Assembly: GCF_001941485.1 (NCBI RefSeq)
Contig: NZ_CP009247.1
Span: 1,860,001 to 1,924,000 of the forward strand
Origin: Corynebacterium frankenforstense DSM 45800
GTDB taxonomy: Bacteria > Actinomycetota > Actinomycetes > Mycobacteriales > Mycobacteriaceae
DNA: 64,000 nt
Reading direction: 5' to 3'
Part shown: piece by piece, positions 1 through 14,238 of the stretch
Numbering within the stretch: position 1 is the stretch's first letter
Layout: every line of letters begins with the position of its first letter
The notes under the pieces: generated by a model
What the model was told of the DNA's origin: nothing
The model's database searches: none
Seen by the model: only the letters and a program-made list of their open reading frames with translations
Program-made: the position numbers and the translations under genes

Positions 1-137
1 ACGCCGCGGTGCGCGACCGCTTCCCCGGCACCTCGGCGACCGGCTTCGGGCTGGGCATGTACGCCTACTCGCGCGCCACGCAGCCGCGGCGCTGGCGCAC
101 CCCGCGCCCGCGCGTGGAGATCGGCGCGAACGTCTAG
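1..137 (+). CDS. C-terminal end of a DUF3043-like membrane protein (partial)
   Basis: Only the last 44 residues are inside the window, ending at the TAG at 135-137. The tail reads through GLGMYAYSRATQPRRWRTP and finishes PRVEIGANV. This resembles the conserved basic tail of the actinobacterial DUF3043 membrane proteins, which sit directly upstream of cobT in mycobacteria (Rv2206-Rv2207). The following gene starts 9 bp downstream, so the two are probably co-transcribed. The family call rests on this short tail and on position, so it is tentative; no function is known. Confidence 0.55.
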   Translation, partial: AAVRDRFPGTSATGFGLGMYAYSRATQPRRWRTPRPRVEIGANV

Positions 138-146
138 GAGTCTGGC

Positions 147-1310
147 GTGGCTGACCCGATTTCCGACGCCCCCGGTGGTTCCACCGGCCAGGTCCCTTCC
201 GCCTCCGCCGCGGGCCCGGTGACCTTCGGCGAGGTGACCGCACCCGACACGGCCGCCTACCGGCGGATGCGGCGCCTGCTGCGCAACGCCGCCTCCCCGG
301 CCTCCCCGGTGACCGTGGACGAGCTGGGTCGGCTCGCCGACGTCGCCGCCTTCTTCGCCGCCTGCTCCGGTCAGGTCCCGCCCGGTGAGATCGGCGAGGC
401 CGAGCTCGTGGTCTTCGCCGCCGAGCACGGCGTCGCCGACCGCTTCCGCGCCTGGCACCGCGCCGACGCGACCCGCCGCCTGGCCGAGACGCTGGCCGCG
501 GGCGCCTCGCCGACGACCGTCTTCGCCGAGGCCGCCGGCTGCCACGTCCGGCTCGTCGACGTCGCGTTGCGCGGCACCGTCGACGGCGTGGACGCCAGCG
601 AGCGCGTGCGCAACGGCTGCGGGTTCATCGACGTCGAGGACGCGATGACCGCCGAGGAGTATCAGGCGGCCCTCGAGCTGGGCCGCGACCTGGCCGACGA
701 GGCCGTCGACCGCGGCCGCGGGGTGCTCTCGACCGCGGTGCTGGGCGTGGGCGCGGAGACCGCGGCGCTGGCCGTGCTGGGCGCCGTCACGCGCACCGAG
801 CCGGTGGCACTCTTCGGATTCGGCGCCACCGGCACCGACGACCGGCGCTGGTCGCGCAACGTCACCGTGCTGCGCGACGCGATGTTCCGGGCGCGCGAGG
901 TGGCGGACTCCGTCGGCGACGTGCTGCGCGTGGCCGGCGGCTGCGACCTGGTGGCCGCCGCCGGGTTCATCGCGCAGGCCGCGGTGCGGCGCACCCCGGT
1001 CATCCTGGACACGACGGCCTCGGCCGTGGCGGCCGTGTGCGCCGACTCGCTGGCCCCCGGGACCCGCGAGTGGCTGCTGGCCGGCAGGCTCACGCCCGCG
1101 CCGGCACACCTGCTGGCGCTGCGGCGGCTGGGTCTGCAGGCGCTCTTCGCCATGAACGCCCCGCTCGGGCTGGGCACCGCGGCCCTGCAGACGCTCCCCG
1201 TCGCGCGCGCCGCCGCGCGGATCGCCTCGGGCTGCGAGCTGCCCGAGCCCGAGGGGGCCGGGGAGCCGGGAGAGCTCGAGGAACCGGGTGGTCCGGGCTC
1301 CCCCGAGTGA
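147..1310 (+). CDS. CobT-like protein (nicotinate-nucleotide:DMB phosphoribosyltransferase fold), probably non-catalytic
   Basis: The 387-residue protein aligns through its length with CobT, which activates the lower ligand of cobalamin. A region like the family's N-terminal part is seen at 58-97 (GRLADVAAFFAA, then VVFAAEHGVA), a central GxGxxD-like part near 157-165, and the GGCDLVAAAGFIAQAA segment at 264-279. Catalytic CobT has a GEG motif near the C-terminus whose Glu is the general base (Glu317 in Salmonella). Here the matching stretch is APLGLGTAA (337-345), so Leu replaces Glu. The upstream GIGNTT-like loop is also changed (LGVGAETAA). The first 30 and last 25 residues are low complexity. 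The start is GTG with TAGGAG 6 bp upstream. Fold assignment is fairly sure; CobT catalysis is doubtful. Confidence 0.75.
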   Translation: MADPISDAPGGSTGQVPSASAAGPVTFGEVTAPDTAAYRRMRRLLRNAASPASPVTVDELGRLADVAAFFAACSGQVPPGEIGEAELVVFAAEHGVADRFRAWHRADATRRLAETLAAGASPTTVFAEAAGCHVRLVDVALRGTVDGVDASERVRNGCGFIDVEDAMTAEEYQAALELGRDLADEAVDRGRGVLSTAVLGVGAETAALAVLGAVTRTEPVALFGFGATGTDDRRWSRNVTVLRDAMFRAREVADSVGDVLRVAGGCDLVAAAGFIAQAAVRRTPVILDTTASAVAAVCADSLAPGTREWLLAGRLTPAPAHLLALRRLGLQALFAMNAPLGLGTAALQTLPVARAAARIASGCELPEPEGAGEPGELEEPGGPGSPE

Positions 1311-1420
1311 CCGACCGGCGCCGGGGTACTGGGGCCGACGTCCACGCGCCCCGCGCCGCGCTCGACCTTCGCGGGCGTCCCGCGCCGCGGAAGAAACACG
1401 GCCACGCAAGAGACACGGAA

Positions 1421-1451
1421 GAGGCCCCGGATCAGTGTGACCCGGGGCCTC
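1421..1451 (-). terminator. Hairpin terminator downstream of ilvE
   Basis: A perfect 10 bp GC-rich stem (GAGGCCCCGG at 1421-1430 with CCGGGGCCTC at 1442-1451) and an 11 nt loop lie 43 bp past the ilvE stop. It sits between the convergent cobT-like and ilvE genes, so it may serve both. There is no strong U tract on either side. Confidence 0.6.
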
Positions 1452-1493
1452 GGTCCTTCCGCCGGTTCAGTCTTTCCGCCGATTCTGCGCGGG

Positions 1494-2609
1494 CTACTTG
1501 TCGGCGGGGACCAGCTCGTAGCTCCAGCCGTGGGTGTCCTCGGCCTCACCGTGCTGGATGGAGGTCAGGGCCTCACGCAGCTTCATCGTGACCTCGCCGG
1601 CCTCGTTGTCGTTGACGTCGAACTCGCCCTCCTTGGACAGGACGCGGCCGACCGGGGTCAGGACGGCGGCGGTGCCGCAGGCCAGGGCCTCGGTCATCTT
1701 GCCGTCGGCGACGTCCTGGCGCCACTGGTCGACGGTGATGCGCTCCTCGGAGGTCTCGTAGCCCAGGTCCTCGGCGACCTGCAGCAGCGAGGCACGGGTG
1801 ACGCCCGGCAGCAGGGAGCCGGACAGCGCCGGGGTGACCACGCGGACGTTGCCCTCGGCCTCGGTGCCGTAGACGAACATGAGGTTCATGCCGCCCATCT
1901 CCTCGATGTACTTGCGCTCGATGGCGTCCAGCCAGACAACCTGGTCGCAGCCCTTCTCGGCGGCCTGGGTCTGGGCCAGCAGGCTGGCCGCGTAGTTGCC
2001 GGCGCACTTGGCCGCGCCGGTGCCGCCCGGGGCGGCGCGGACGTAGTCCTCGCAGATCCAGACGCTGACGGGCTTGACCCCGCCGGTGAAGTAGGCGCCC
2101 GAGGGCGAGGCGATGAAGTACATTGAGTAGCACTTCGAGGAGTGGACGCCCAGGGTCGGCTCGGTGGCGAACATGACCGGGCGCAGGTAGAGGGAGGCCT
2201 CGCCGCCCGCGGCGGGGACCCAGTCACGGTCGACGTCGACGAGCAGGCGGACGGCCTCCAGGAAGTCCTCCTCCGGAAGGCCCGGCATGTTCAGGCGGCG
2301 CGCGGAGTTCTGCATGCGGCGCGCGTTCTGCTCGGGGCGGAAGGTGGCGATGGAACCGTCGGGCAGACGGTAGGCCTTCAGCCCCTCGAAGATGGCCTGG
2401 CCGTAGTGCAGGACGTTGGCCGCCGGGGAGATGGAGAAGTTGGCGAAGGGGACGACCTCCGCGTTGTGCCAGCCCTTGTCCTCGGTCCACTGGATGTGGA
2501 CCATGTGGTCGGTGAAGACCTGACCGAAGGCGGGATCCTCGAGGATCTTCTCGCGCTCGGCGTCAGGGGTGGGGTTTTCGGTGCGGTGAATACTGAATTC
2601 GAGAGCCAT
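1494..2609 (-). CDS. ilvE: Branched-chain amino acid aminotransferase
   Basis: This 371-residue class IV aminotransferase reversibly transfers the amino group between glutamate and the 2-oxo acids of valine, leucine and isoleucine. The PLP lysine is K201 in GTGAAKCAGNYAAS. The HYGQAIFEGLKAYR block (68-81), the EEMGGMNLMFV block and the phosphate-binding SGSLLPGVTR loop are all typical of the IlvE family. A TACGGT hexamer (2621-2616) lies 6 bp before the ATG and no ribosome binding site is visible, so the transcript may be leaderless. A hairpin follows the gene. The pepA gene diverges upstream. Length and neighbours match corynebacterial and mycobacterial ilvE. Confidence 0.96.
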   Translation of the reverse strand: MALEFSIHRTENPTPDAEREKILEDPAFGQVFTDHMVHIQWTEDKGWHNAEVVPFANFSISPAANVLHYGQAIFEGLKAYRLPDGSIATFRPEQNARRMQNSARRLNMPGLPEEDFLEAVRLLVDVDRDWVPAAGGEASLYLRPVMFATEPTLGVHSSKCYSMYFIASPSGAYFTGGVKPVSVWICEDYVRAAPGGTGAAKCAGNYAASLLAQTQAAEKGCDQVVWLDAIERKYIEEMGGMNLMFVYGTEAEGNVRVVTPALSGSLLPGVTRASLLQVAEDLGYETSEERITVDQWRQDVADGKMTEALACGTAAVLTPVGRVLSKEGEFDVNDNEAGEVTMKLREALTSIQHGEAEDTHGWSYELVPADK

Positions 2610-2774
2610 ACGGTCACCGTACTCCCCTGCTTTCGGCACGCTCACCAGCGGTGGGACAAAAGGGGGTGCCCCGTCCCATCCAGTGGAACAACAGGGACGC
2701 CGAAAACGCGCCCACGCCACGCCGGATAGGCTGGGGTGACCCACGAGACGTCGACAATCAACGGAGGTCACCCC

Positions 2775-4376
<1,602 letters not shown>

Positions 4377-4476
4377 CCGGTCTCGGGCCCCCGGGGCCGG
4401 GCCCGTCCGGGCTCGCCCGGGGAGGTCTCGCCCCGTCAGGCCCTGCCCGGCCGGGCCCGGGTCGGATCCCACCCGG

Positions 4477-4875
4477 TCAGGGAGCCCCCGGGTCCTCGCC
4501 GCGCTCGAACCGGGCGCGGCGTTCGCGCTGTTCGGCCCGCTTGCGCAGGATGCGGTCGCGCTCGATGCGCTCGCGCATGCGCTGCGGGTAGCCGGTCTCC
4601 TCGACGTCCCAGACGGGCACCCCGAGCAGCTTGGACACGGCGTCGATGCCCTTCGGCCCGCCGATCGGGCGGCGGGTGAACTCGCCGTCGGGGGCGACGA
4701 GGACCACCGACATCTCGTTGAGCATCGTCTCCGGTTCGACGAACGCCTCGACCGGCCCGCGGCCCCGGCACCAGGCCACGAGGCGGTCGGCGTCGGCCTT
4801 CCGGATCGTGTCGCCGGGGGCGCGGGGCGGGCGCAGGCTGCTTGAGCGGCGCGAGCGGCCGAAGATGTTGAACAC
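4477..4875 (-). CDS. Conserved hypothetical protein
   Basis: A 132-residue basic protein beginning MFNIFGRSRRSSS, read from a GTG. It has no signal peptide or membrane segment, contains a globular middle (about 25-95) with a single cysteine in LVAWCRGRG, and ends in an Arg/Glu-rich probable helix. I do not recognise a domain of known function. It lies convergent to pepA and divergent from aceF, where corynebacteria usually keep a small conserved gene. TACAAT (on the minus strand, 4889-4884) sits 8 bp before the GTG and there is no ribosome binding site, which suggests a leaderless transcript. Confidence 0.75.
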   Translation of the reverse strand: MFNIFGRSRRSSSLRPPRAPGDTIRKADADRLVAWCRGRGPVEAFVEPETMLNEMSVVLVAPDGEFTRRPIGGPKGIDAVSKLLGVPVWDVEETGYPQRMRERIERDRILRKRAEQRERRARFERGEDPGAP

Positions 4876-4876
4876 G

Positions 4877-4904
4877 ACCTACGATTGTAGGCGACTGCGC
4901 CTAC
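4877..4904. promoter_or_regulatory. Overlapping dyads at the promoter of the 4477-4875 gene
   Basis: Three half-sites alternate: CCTAC, GTAGG and CCTAC. GTAGGCG (4887-4893) pairs with CGCCTAC (4898-4904) across ACTG, and CCTAC/GTAGG also pair across GATT. The minus-strand -10 hexamer TACAAT lies inside the array, so a bound protein would block this promoter. aceF starts 115 bp away in the other direction. The binding protein is unknown. Confidence 0.45.
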
Positions 4905-5018
4905 CTCCCACCGCGCCCTGGTGGGGCCGTCACACAACACCCCTGTGGGTGACCGGGTACGGTAAAGGGTATTAGTCACAGCATGAACCACACGACTTTC
5001 CGAGGAGTCTGACAGAAC

Positions 5019-7115
5019 ATGGCGTTCTCCGTAGAGATGCCCGAATTGGGCGAATCCGTCACCGAAGGCACCATCACCCAATGGCTGAAGAACGTCGGCG
5101 ACACCGTCGCCGAGGATGAGCCGCTGCTCGAGGTCTCCACCGACAAGGTCGACACCGAGATCCCGTCGCCGGCCGCGGGCGTCCTGCTCGAGATCAAGGC
5201 GGACGAGGACGACACCGTCGACGTCGGCGACGTCATCGCCGTCATCGGTGAGGAGGGCGAGGAGCCCTCCGGTTCCGACGACTCCGGTAAGGCCGAGGAG
5301 AAGGAGGAGCCCGCGGAGGACAAGTCCGAGGGCAAGGACGACGCCGACGGGAAGCCGGCCCCGAAGAAGTCCTCCGGTTCCGGCGACGCCACCGACGTCG
5401 CCATGCCCGAGCTCGGCGAGTCCGTCACCGAGGGCACCATCACCCAGTGGCTCAAGAACGTCGGCGACACCGTCGAGGAGGACGAGCCGCTGCTCGAGGT
5501 CTCCACCGACAAGGTCGACACCGAGGTCCCCTCCCCGGTCTCCGGCACCCTGCTCGAGATCCTCGCCGAGGAGGACGACACCGTCGACGTCGGCGACGTG
5601 ATCGCCCGCGTCGGCGACGCCGACGCCGCCCCGGCCTCCGACGATTCCGATGACTCCGACGACGACAAGTCCGAGGAGCCCGAGGAGAAGGACGAGCCCA
5701 AGGAGGAGAAGAAGGAGGAGCCGAAGAAGTCCTCCGGTTCCGGCGACGCCACCGACGTCGCCATGCCCGAGCTCGGCGAGTCCGTCACCGAGGGCACCAT
5801 CACCCAGTGGCTCAAGAACGTCGGCGACACCGTCGAGGAGGACGAGCCGCTGCTCGAGGTCTCCACCGACAAGGTCGACACCGAGGTCCCCTCCCCGGTC
5901 TCCGGCACCCTGCTCGAGATCCTCGCCGAGGAGGACGACACCGTCGACGTCGGCGACGTGATCGCCCGCGTCGGCGACGCCGACGCCGCCCCGGCCTCCG
6001 ACGATTCCGATGACTCCGACGACGACAAGTCCGAGGAGCCCGAGGAGAAGGAGGCACCCAAGGAGGAGAAGAAGGAGGAGCCGAAGGCGGAGAAGTCCGG
6101 GGAGAAGGACGAGCCGAAGCAGGAGAAGGCTGAGGCGAAGGAGACCGAGGAGGACAAGGGCGAGAAGAAGTCCGCCACCTCCGGCAAGGTCCCCTACGTC
6201 ACCCCGCTGGTGCGCAAGCTGGCCGAGAAGCACGGCGTCGACCTGAACACGGTCGAGGGCACCGGCATCGGCGGCCGCATCCGCAAGCAGGACGTGCTGG
6301 CCGCCGCCGAGGGCGGCGAGGACGCCGGCGAGGCCAAGCCGGAGAAGAAGGGCTCGGCCGCCTCGACCAAGTCCGTCGACCCGGAGAAGGCCAAGCTGCG
6401 CGGCACCACCCAGAAGGCCAACCGCATCCGCCAGGTCACCGCGGCCCGCACCGTGGAGGCCCTGCAGCAGACCGCCCAGCTCACCCAGGTCCACGAGGTC
6501 GACATGACCGACGTGGCCGCGCTGCGCAAGGCCAGCAAGCCGGCCTTCCAGGAGAAGTACGGCGTCAACCTGACCTACCTGCCGTTCTTCGCCAAGGCCG
6601 TCGTCGAGGCCCTGGTGGCCCACCCGAACGTCAACGCGTCCTACAACGCGGAGACCAAGGAGATCACCTACCACGACGGCGTGAACCTCTCCATCGCCGT
6701 GGACACCGAGCAGGGCCTGCTCTCCCCGGTCATCCACGGCGCGGAGAAGCTGAGCCTGCCGGAGCTGGCGAAGGCCATCGTCGACATCGCCGACCGCGCG
6801 CGCAACCGCAAGCTGCGCCCGGACGACCTGTCGGGCGGCACCTTCACCATCACCAACATCGGCTCCGAGGGCGCCCTGACCGACACCCCGATCCTGGTGC
6901 CGCCGCAGGCGGGCATCATGGGCACCGGCGTGATCTCCAAGCGCCCGGTGGTCGTCTCCGACGACGGCCTGGACTCCATCGCGATCCGCCAGGTCGCCTA
7001 CCTGCCGCTGACCTACGACCACCAGCTGGTCGACGGCGCGGACGCCGGCCGGTTCATGACCACGGTCAAGGACCGCCTGGAGACCGCGGACTTCGAGGGC
7101 GACCTCGACCTCTGA
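5019..7115 (+). CDS. aceF: Pyruvate dehydrogenase E2, dihydrolipoamide acetyltransferase, three lipoyl domains
   Basis: A 698-residue E2 chain. Three lipoyl domains begin near residues 1, 127 and 247, each with the lipoylation site [10 protein letters not shown]. They are joined by long acidic Glu/Lys/Asp/Ser linkers. A peripheral subunit-binding domain follows at about 388-428 ([24 protein letters not shown]), then the catalytic domain (about 465-698) with the active site [15 protein letters not shown]. In corynebacteria the 2-oxoglutarate E2 activity is carried by OdhA, so this E2 serves the shared PDH/ODH complex; the gene has also been called sucB. Domains 2 and 3 are encoded by an exact DNA repeat. 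GAGGAG precedes the ATG. The E1 gene aceE is at the right end of the window. Confidence 0.95.
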   Translation: MAFSVEMPELGESVTEGTITQWLKNVGDTVAEDEPLLEVSTDKVDTEIPSPAAGVLLEIKADEDDTVDVGDVIAVIGEEGEEPSGSDDSGKAEEKEEPAEDKSEGKDDADGKPAPKKSSGSGDATDVAMPELGESVTEGTITQWLKNVGDTVEEDEPLLEVSTDKVDTEVPSPVSGTLLEILAEEDDTVDVGDVIARVGDADAAPASDDSDDSDDDKSEEPEEKDEPKEEKKEEPKKSSGSGDATDVAMPELGESVTEGTITQWLKNVGDTVEEDEPLLEVSTDKVDTEVPSPVSGTLLEILAEEDDTVDVGDVIARVGDADAAPASDDSDDSDDDKSEEPEEKEAPKEEKKEEPKAEKSGEKDEPKQEKAEAKETEEDKGEKKSATSGKVPYVTPLVRKLAEKHGVDLNTVEGTGIGGRIRKQDVLAAAEGGEDAGEAKPEKKGSAASTKSVDPEKAKLRGTTQKANRIRQVTAARTVEALQQTAQLTQVHEVDMTDVAALRKASKPAFQEKYGVNLTYLPFFAKAVVEALVAHPNVNASYNAETKEITYHDGVNLSIAVDTEQGLLSPVIHGAEKLSLPELAKAIVDIADRARNRKLRPDDLSGGTFTITNIGSEGALTDTPILVPPQAGIMGTGVISKRPVVVSDDGLDSIAIRQVAYLPLTYDHQLVDGADAGRFMTTVKDRLETADFEGDLDL
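5361..6052 (+). repeat. Exact 332 bp direct repeat inside aceF (360 bp period)
   Basis: Bases 5361-5692 are identical to 5721-6052. Similarity continues past the exact part, with a few changes, to about 5725/6085. Each unit encodes one lipoyl domain plus an acidic linker. The first lipoyl domain of the gene (5019-5250) encodes a similar protein but differs at many synonymous sites, so units 2 and 3 are either a recent duplication or kept identical by gene conversion. Confidence 0.97.
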
Positions 7116-7511
7116 TCCACCGCACCGCGCGGCCGGCGCCCACCGGCGCCCCCGCGCGAGGCACCTGACGCCCGTCGGGTGACCGCCCCCACCTCGGAGG
7201 GGCGCGTCCCCGGCGGGCGTTCCGCGTCTCCGCCCCGCCACTCCCCCACACCCGGGTGCCCCGTGCCCGGCGCCCGCACACGGCGCACCCCACGACGCCC
7301 GGCGTCCCCGCCCCAGCGCACGGGGCGGAAAGCCCGACCGCACACCGGGACCGCGCCCACACCCGTGACTGAAACGTGCTCCCGGTGACACTCCACGGCG
7401 GTAGAATTCGGACCAGTCCACACGACGCCGCGCCCCGCGGGCCGTCGGGTCCGCCCGTCCGGTCCGCCCGGCGCGCGTCACCGCACGTCGCGAAGGAGCC
7501 CTCAGACCGCC
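7116..7511. other. 396 bp intergenic region between aceF and gcvP
   Basis: The region is very GC- and C-rich up to about 7360 and shows no convincing coding frame on either strand. A TAGAAT hexamer at 7402-7407 is a plausible -10 element for gcvP, which would give a leader of about 100 nt. GAAGGAG at 7492-7498 is the gcvP ribosome binding site. I looked for the paired conserved blocks of a glycine riboswitch and did not find them. Confidence 0.5.
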
Positions 7512-10427
<2,916 letters not shown>

Positions 10428-10464
10428 CGCGCACCGACCCACCCGAACCACCACGAGGAGAGCA

Positions 10465-11574
<1,110 letters not shown>

Positions 11575-11626
11575 GCGCCCGCGCACCGATAAGCTTGCCT
11601 CCAGGCACCACCAGAAAGGTTTTCCC

Positions 11627-12019
11627 ATGAGCTCCCTGCCCGAGAACTTCTCCTACTCCGCCGAGCACGAGTGGATCGACGCCGCCGCCGACGAGGCGGT
11701 GGGCAAGACCGTCAAGGTCGGCGTGACCTCCGTGGCCACCGAGCGCCTCGGCGAGGTCGTCTTCGCCGAGCTGCCCGAGGTCGGCGACACCGTCACCGCC
11801 GGCGAGCCCTGCGGCGAGATCGAGTCCACCAAGTCGGTCTCCGACCTCTACTCGCCCGTCACCGGCACCGTCACCGCCGTCAACGAGGACGTGCACGACA
11901 ACTACGAGGTCATCAACGACGACCCGTTCGGCGAGGGATGGCTCTACGAGGTCGAGGTCGACGAGGTCGGCGAGCTCGTCGACGCCGCGACCTACGCCTC
12001 CAACAACGGCGTCGAGTAA
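11627..12019 (+). CDS. gcvH: Glycine cleavage system H-protein
   Basis: A 130-residue lipoyl carrier that shuttles the aminomethyl group between GcvP and GcvT and donates electrons through dihydrolipoamide dehydrogenase. The lipoylated lysine is in GEIESTKSVSDLYSP. The N-terminal SAEHEWI segment and the ENFGEGW-like end (DPFGEGWLYEV) are typical. GAAAGG precedes the ATG. A strong hairpin after the stop closes the gcv operon, and lipB, which helps attach lipoate to this protein, follows. Confidence 0.97.
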   Translation: MSSLPENFSYSAEHEWIDAAADEAVGKTVKVGVTSVATERLGEVVFAELPEVGDTVTAGEPCGEIESTKSVSDLYSPVTGTVTAVNEDVHDNYEVINDDPFGEGWLYEVEVDEVGELVDAATYASNNGVE

Positions 12020-12042
12020 CGCCTTCCCCGACCCTCTGCCCC

Positions 12043-12075
12043 GCAGGGCCCGGCGCCGTCGGCGTCGGGCCCTGC
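12043..12075 (+). terminator. Hairpin terminator of the gcvPTH operon
   Basis: GCAGGGCCCG (12043-12052) pairs perfectly with CGGGCCCTGC (12066-12075) around a 13 nt loop. It lies 24 bp after the gcvH stop and just before a TAACCT hexamer (12078-12083) that could serve lipB. Confidence 0.7.
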
Positions 12076-12094
12076 GCGTAACCTGAGACACATC

Positions 12095-13039
12095 ATGACC
12101 GCGCCACGTGACCCGTTCTTCCCCGCCGACCGCTCCATCCGTTCCTCCTCCGAGCCGCCGGAGATCCGCAGGCTCGGCACGGTGGACTACCTCGAGGCCT
12201 GGCACCTGCAGGCCGACCTCGCCGCCGCCCGCCACCGCGGGGAGATCGGCGACGTGATCCTCGTGCTCGAGCACCCGAGCACCTACACCGCCGGCAAGCG
12301 CACGCAGCCGGAGGACCTGCCCGACAACGGCCTGCCGGTCATCGACGTCGACCGCGGCGGGCGCATCACCTGGCACGGCGAGGGACAGCTGGTGGTCTAC
12401 CCCATCATCGAGCTGGCCGACCCCGTCGACGTGGTCGACTACGTGCGCCGCCTCGAGGAGGCGCTCATCCAGACGGTGCGCCGCGTGGGCGTGCCGGGCG
12501 CGGGCCGCATCGACGGCCGCTCGGGGGTGTGGGTGCCCGCCGACCCCGACGACGCCGGCGGGCACGTCTCCACCGAACCCGGCGCGCTGCCGGGCACGAT
12601 CCTCACCACGGGTGCGGGCGCTGACGCCCCCGCACCGGAGGGGAACGAATCCGCACCCGGGAGTGCGGCCGCACCGGAGGCGAGAGCGGCCGGCGACGGG
12701 GCGGGTGCCTCGCTGCACCGGCCGGACCGGAAGGTCGCGGCCCTCGGCATCCGTGTCACCCACGGGGTGACCATGCACGGGCTGGCCCTGAACTGCTCGA
12801 ACACCCTGGAGTACTACCACCACATCGTCCCGTGCGGCATCCGGGACGCCGGGGTGACCACGCTCTCCGAGGAGCTGGGCCGCGACGTCAGCGTCGAGGA
12901 GATGACCGAGCCGCTGCTCGGCGACCTCGTCGACGCTCTCGAGGGTCGGCTGCGCGTGGCCGACCACTCCTTCGGATCCGCGCCGGACCCCACCAAGGGC
13001 CTGCCGCACCGCAACCACGCCCACCGCGCGCACCACTGA
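12095..13039 (+). CDS. lipB: Octanoyl-ACP:protein N-octanoyltransferase with a central low-complexity insert
   Basis: A 314-residue LipB that transfers octanoate from acyl carrier protein to lipoyl domains. The [16 protein letters not shown] block, the lysine K213 in [22 protein letters not shown], and the catalytic cysteine C247 in IVPCGI are all present. Between GRSGVWV (about 147) and DRKVAALG (about 211) lies about 60 residues rich in Ala, Gly, Pro, Glu and Asp. Normal LipB proteins have only a few residues there, and C. glutamicum LipB is about 250 long. The insert enters between conserved strands, so the enzyme is probably active with an exposed loop. There is no clear ribosome binding site; TAACCT 11 bp upstream suggests a very short leader. 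Confidence 0.94.
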   Translation: MTAPRDPFFPADRSIRSSSEPPEIRRLGTVDYLEAWHLQADLAAARHRGEIGDVILVLEHPSTYTAGKRTQPEDLPDNGLPVIDVDRGGRITWHGEGQLVVYPIIELADPVDVVDYVRRLEEALIQTVRRVGVPGAGRIDGRSGVWVPADPDDAGGHVSTEPGALPGTILTTGAGADAPAPEGNESAPGSAAAPEARAAGDGAGASLHRPDRKVAALGIRVTHGVTMHGLALNCSNTLEYYHHIVPCGIRDAGVTTLSEELGRDVSVEEMTEPLLGDLVDALEGRLRVADHSFGSAPDPTKGLPHRNHAHRAHH

Positions 13040-13053
13040 CGCGAGGGGCGATG

Positions 13054-13080
13054 TTGACCATGACCACAAATATGTAAGGT
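13054..13080 (+). promoter_or_regulatory. Promoter of lipA, leaderless architecture
   Basis: TTGACC (13054-13059) and TAAGGT (13075-13080) form -35 and -10 elements with a 15 bp spacer. The GTG of lipA begins 7 bp after the -10 hexamer, exactly where transcription should start, and no ribosome binding site is present. lipA can therefore be expressed separately from lipB. Confidence 0.65.
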
Positions 13081-13087
13081 TGAGTCC

Positions 13088-14170
13088 GTGACTACTTCAG
13101 CACCGGAAGGACGCAGGTTGCTGCGCATCGAGGCGCGCAACTCGAAGACCCCGATCGAGCACAAGCCCCGCTGGATCCGCAACCAGGTCAAGAACGGGCC
13201 GCAGTACCAGGACATGAAGAACCGTGTCCAGGGCGCCGAGCTGCACACCGTCTGTCAGGAGGCCGGTTGCCCCAACATCCACGAGTGTTGGGAGTCGCGC
13301 GAGGCGACGTTCCTGATCGGCGGCGCCAACTGCTCGCGGCGTTGTGACTTCTGCATGATCAACTCCGCCAAGCCGGAGCCGCTGGACCGCGACGAGCCGC
13401 GCCGTGTGGCCGAGTCCGTGCGCGACATGAAGCTGAACTACTCGACGATCACGGGTGTCACGCGCGACGACCTGCCCGACGAGGGCGCCTGGCTCTACGC
13501 CGAGGTCGTCCGCCAGATCCACGAGCTCAACCCGCACACCGGCGTGGAGAACCTCACCCCGGACTTCTCCGGCAAGCCGGACCTGCTCGCCGAGGTCTTC
13601 GAGGCCCGCCCCGAGGTCTTCGCGCACAACGTCGAGACCGTGCCGCGCATCTTCAAGCGCATCCGCCCGGCGTTCCGCTACGAGCGCTCGCTGGAGGTCA
13701 TCCGCGCCGCCCGCGACTTCGGGCTGATCACCAAGTCCAACCTGATCCTGGGCATGGGCGAGACCTACGACGAGGTCATCGAGGCCCTGCGCGACCTGCA
13801 CTCGGCCGGCTGCGACATCATCACCATCACCCAGTACCTGCGCCCGGGCCCGCTGTACCACCCGATCGACCGGTGGGTGAAGCCCGAGGAGTTCGTCGCC
13901 TACTCCGACGCCGCCTACGAGATGGGCTTCGGCGCGGTCATGTCCGGCCCCCTGGTGCGCTCCTCCTACCGCGCCGGGCGTCTCTACGCCCAGGCGATGG
14001 AGGCCCGTGGCCTGGAGCTGCCGGAGAACCTGAGCCACCTCAAGGAGACCTCGCAGGGCTCAACCGCCCAGGAGGCGAGCACCCTGCTGGACAAGTACGG
14101 CCCCTCCGAGGACGCCGACTCCACGGTCGTCTCCGCCGAGTCGCGCCGCCACGCGCACGCGCGCGCCTGA
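13088..14170 (+). CDS. lipA: Lipoyl synthase (radical SAM)
   Basis: A 360-residue enzyme that inserts two sulfurs into protein-bound octanoyl chains to make lipoyl groups. Both cluster motifs are complete: the auxiliary cluster [12 protein letters not shown] (CX4CX5C) and the radical SAM motif CSRRCDFC (CX3CX2C). The C-terminal [11 protein letters not shown] carries the serine that ligates the auxiliary cluster. It acts after LipB on GcvH, AceF and other E2 proteins encoded in this window. The start is a leaderless GTG; a hairpin terminator follows the gene. Confidence 0.97.
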   Translation: MTTSAPEGRRLLRIEARNSKTPIEHKPRWIRNQVKNGPQYQDMKNRVQGAELHTVCQEAGCPNIHECWESREATFLIGGANCSRRCDFCMINSAKPEPLDRDEPRRVAESVRDMKLNYSTITGVTRDDLPDEGAWLYAEVVRQIHELNPHTGVENLTPDFSGKPDLLAEVFEARPEVFAHNVETVPRIFKRIRPAFRYERSLEVIRAARDFGLITKSNLILGMGETYDEVIEALRDLHSAGCDIITITQYLRPGPLYHPIDRWVKPEEFVAYSDAAYEMGFGAVMSGPLVRSSYRAGRLYAQAMEARGLELPENLSHLKETSQGSTAQEASTLLDKYGPSEDADSTVVSAESRRHAHARA

Positions 14171-14192
14171 TCCCGCGGTTAACCCGCGGACC

Positions 14193-14221
14193 ATGGGCCC
14201 CGGCCTCGCGCCGGGGCCCAT
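14193..14221 (+). terminator. Hairpin terminator of lipA
   Basis: ATGGGCCCCGG (14193-14203) pairs with CCGGGGCCCAT (14211-14221), an 11 bp perfect stem with a 7 nt loop, 22 bp after the lipA stop. Confidence 0.7.
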
Positions 14222-14238
14222 CCCCTATTGTTGAGGGC

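Noticed and set aside
7116..7511. Possible glycine riboswitch before gcvP
   Set aside because: The conserved blocks and tandem aptamer layout are not visible; the leader is C-rich and would be only about 100 nt from the likely -10.
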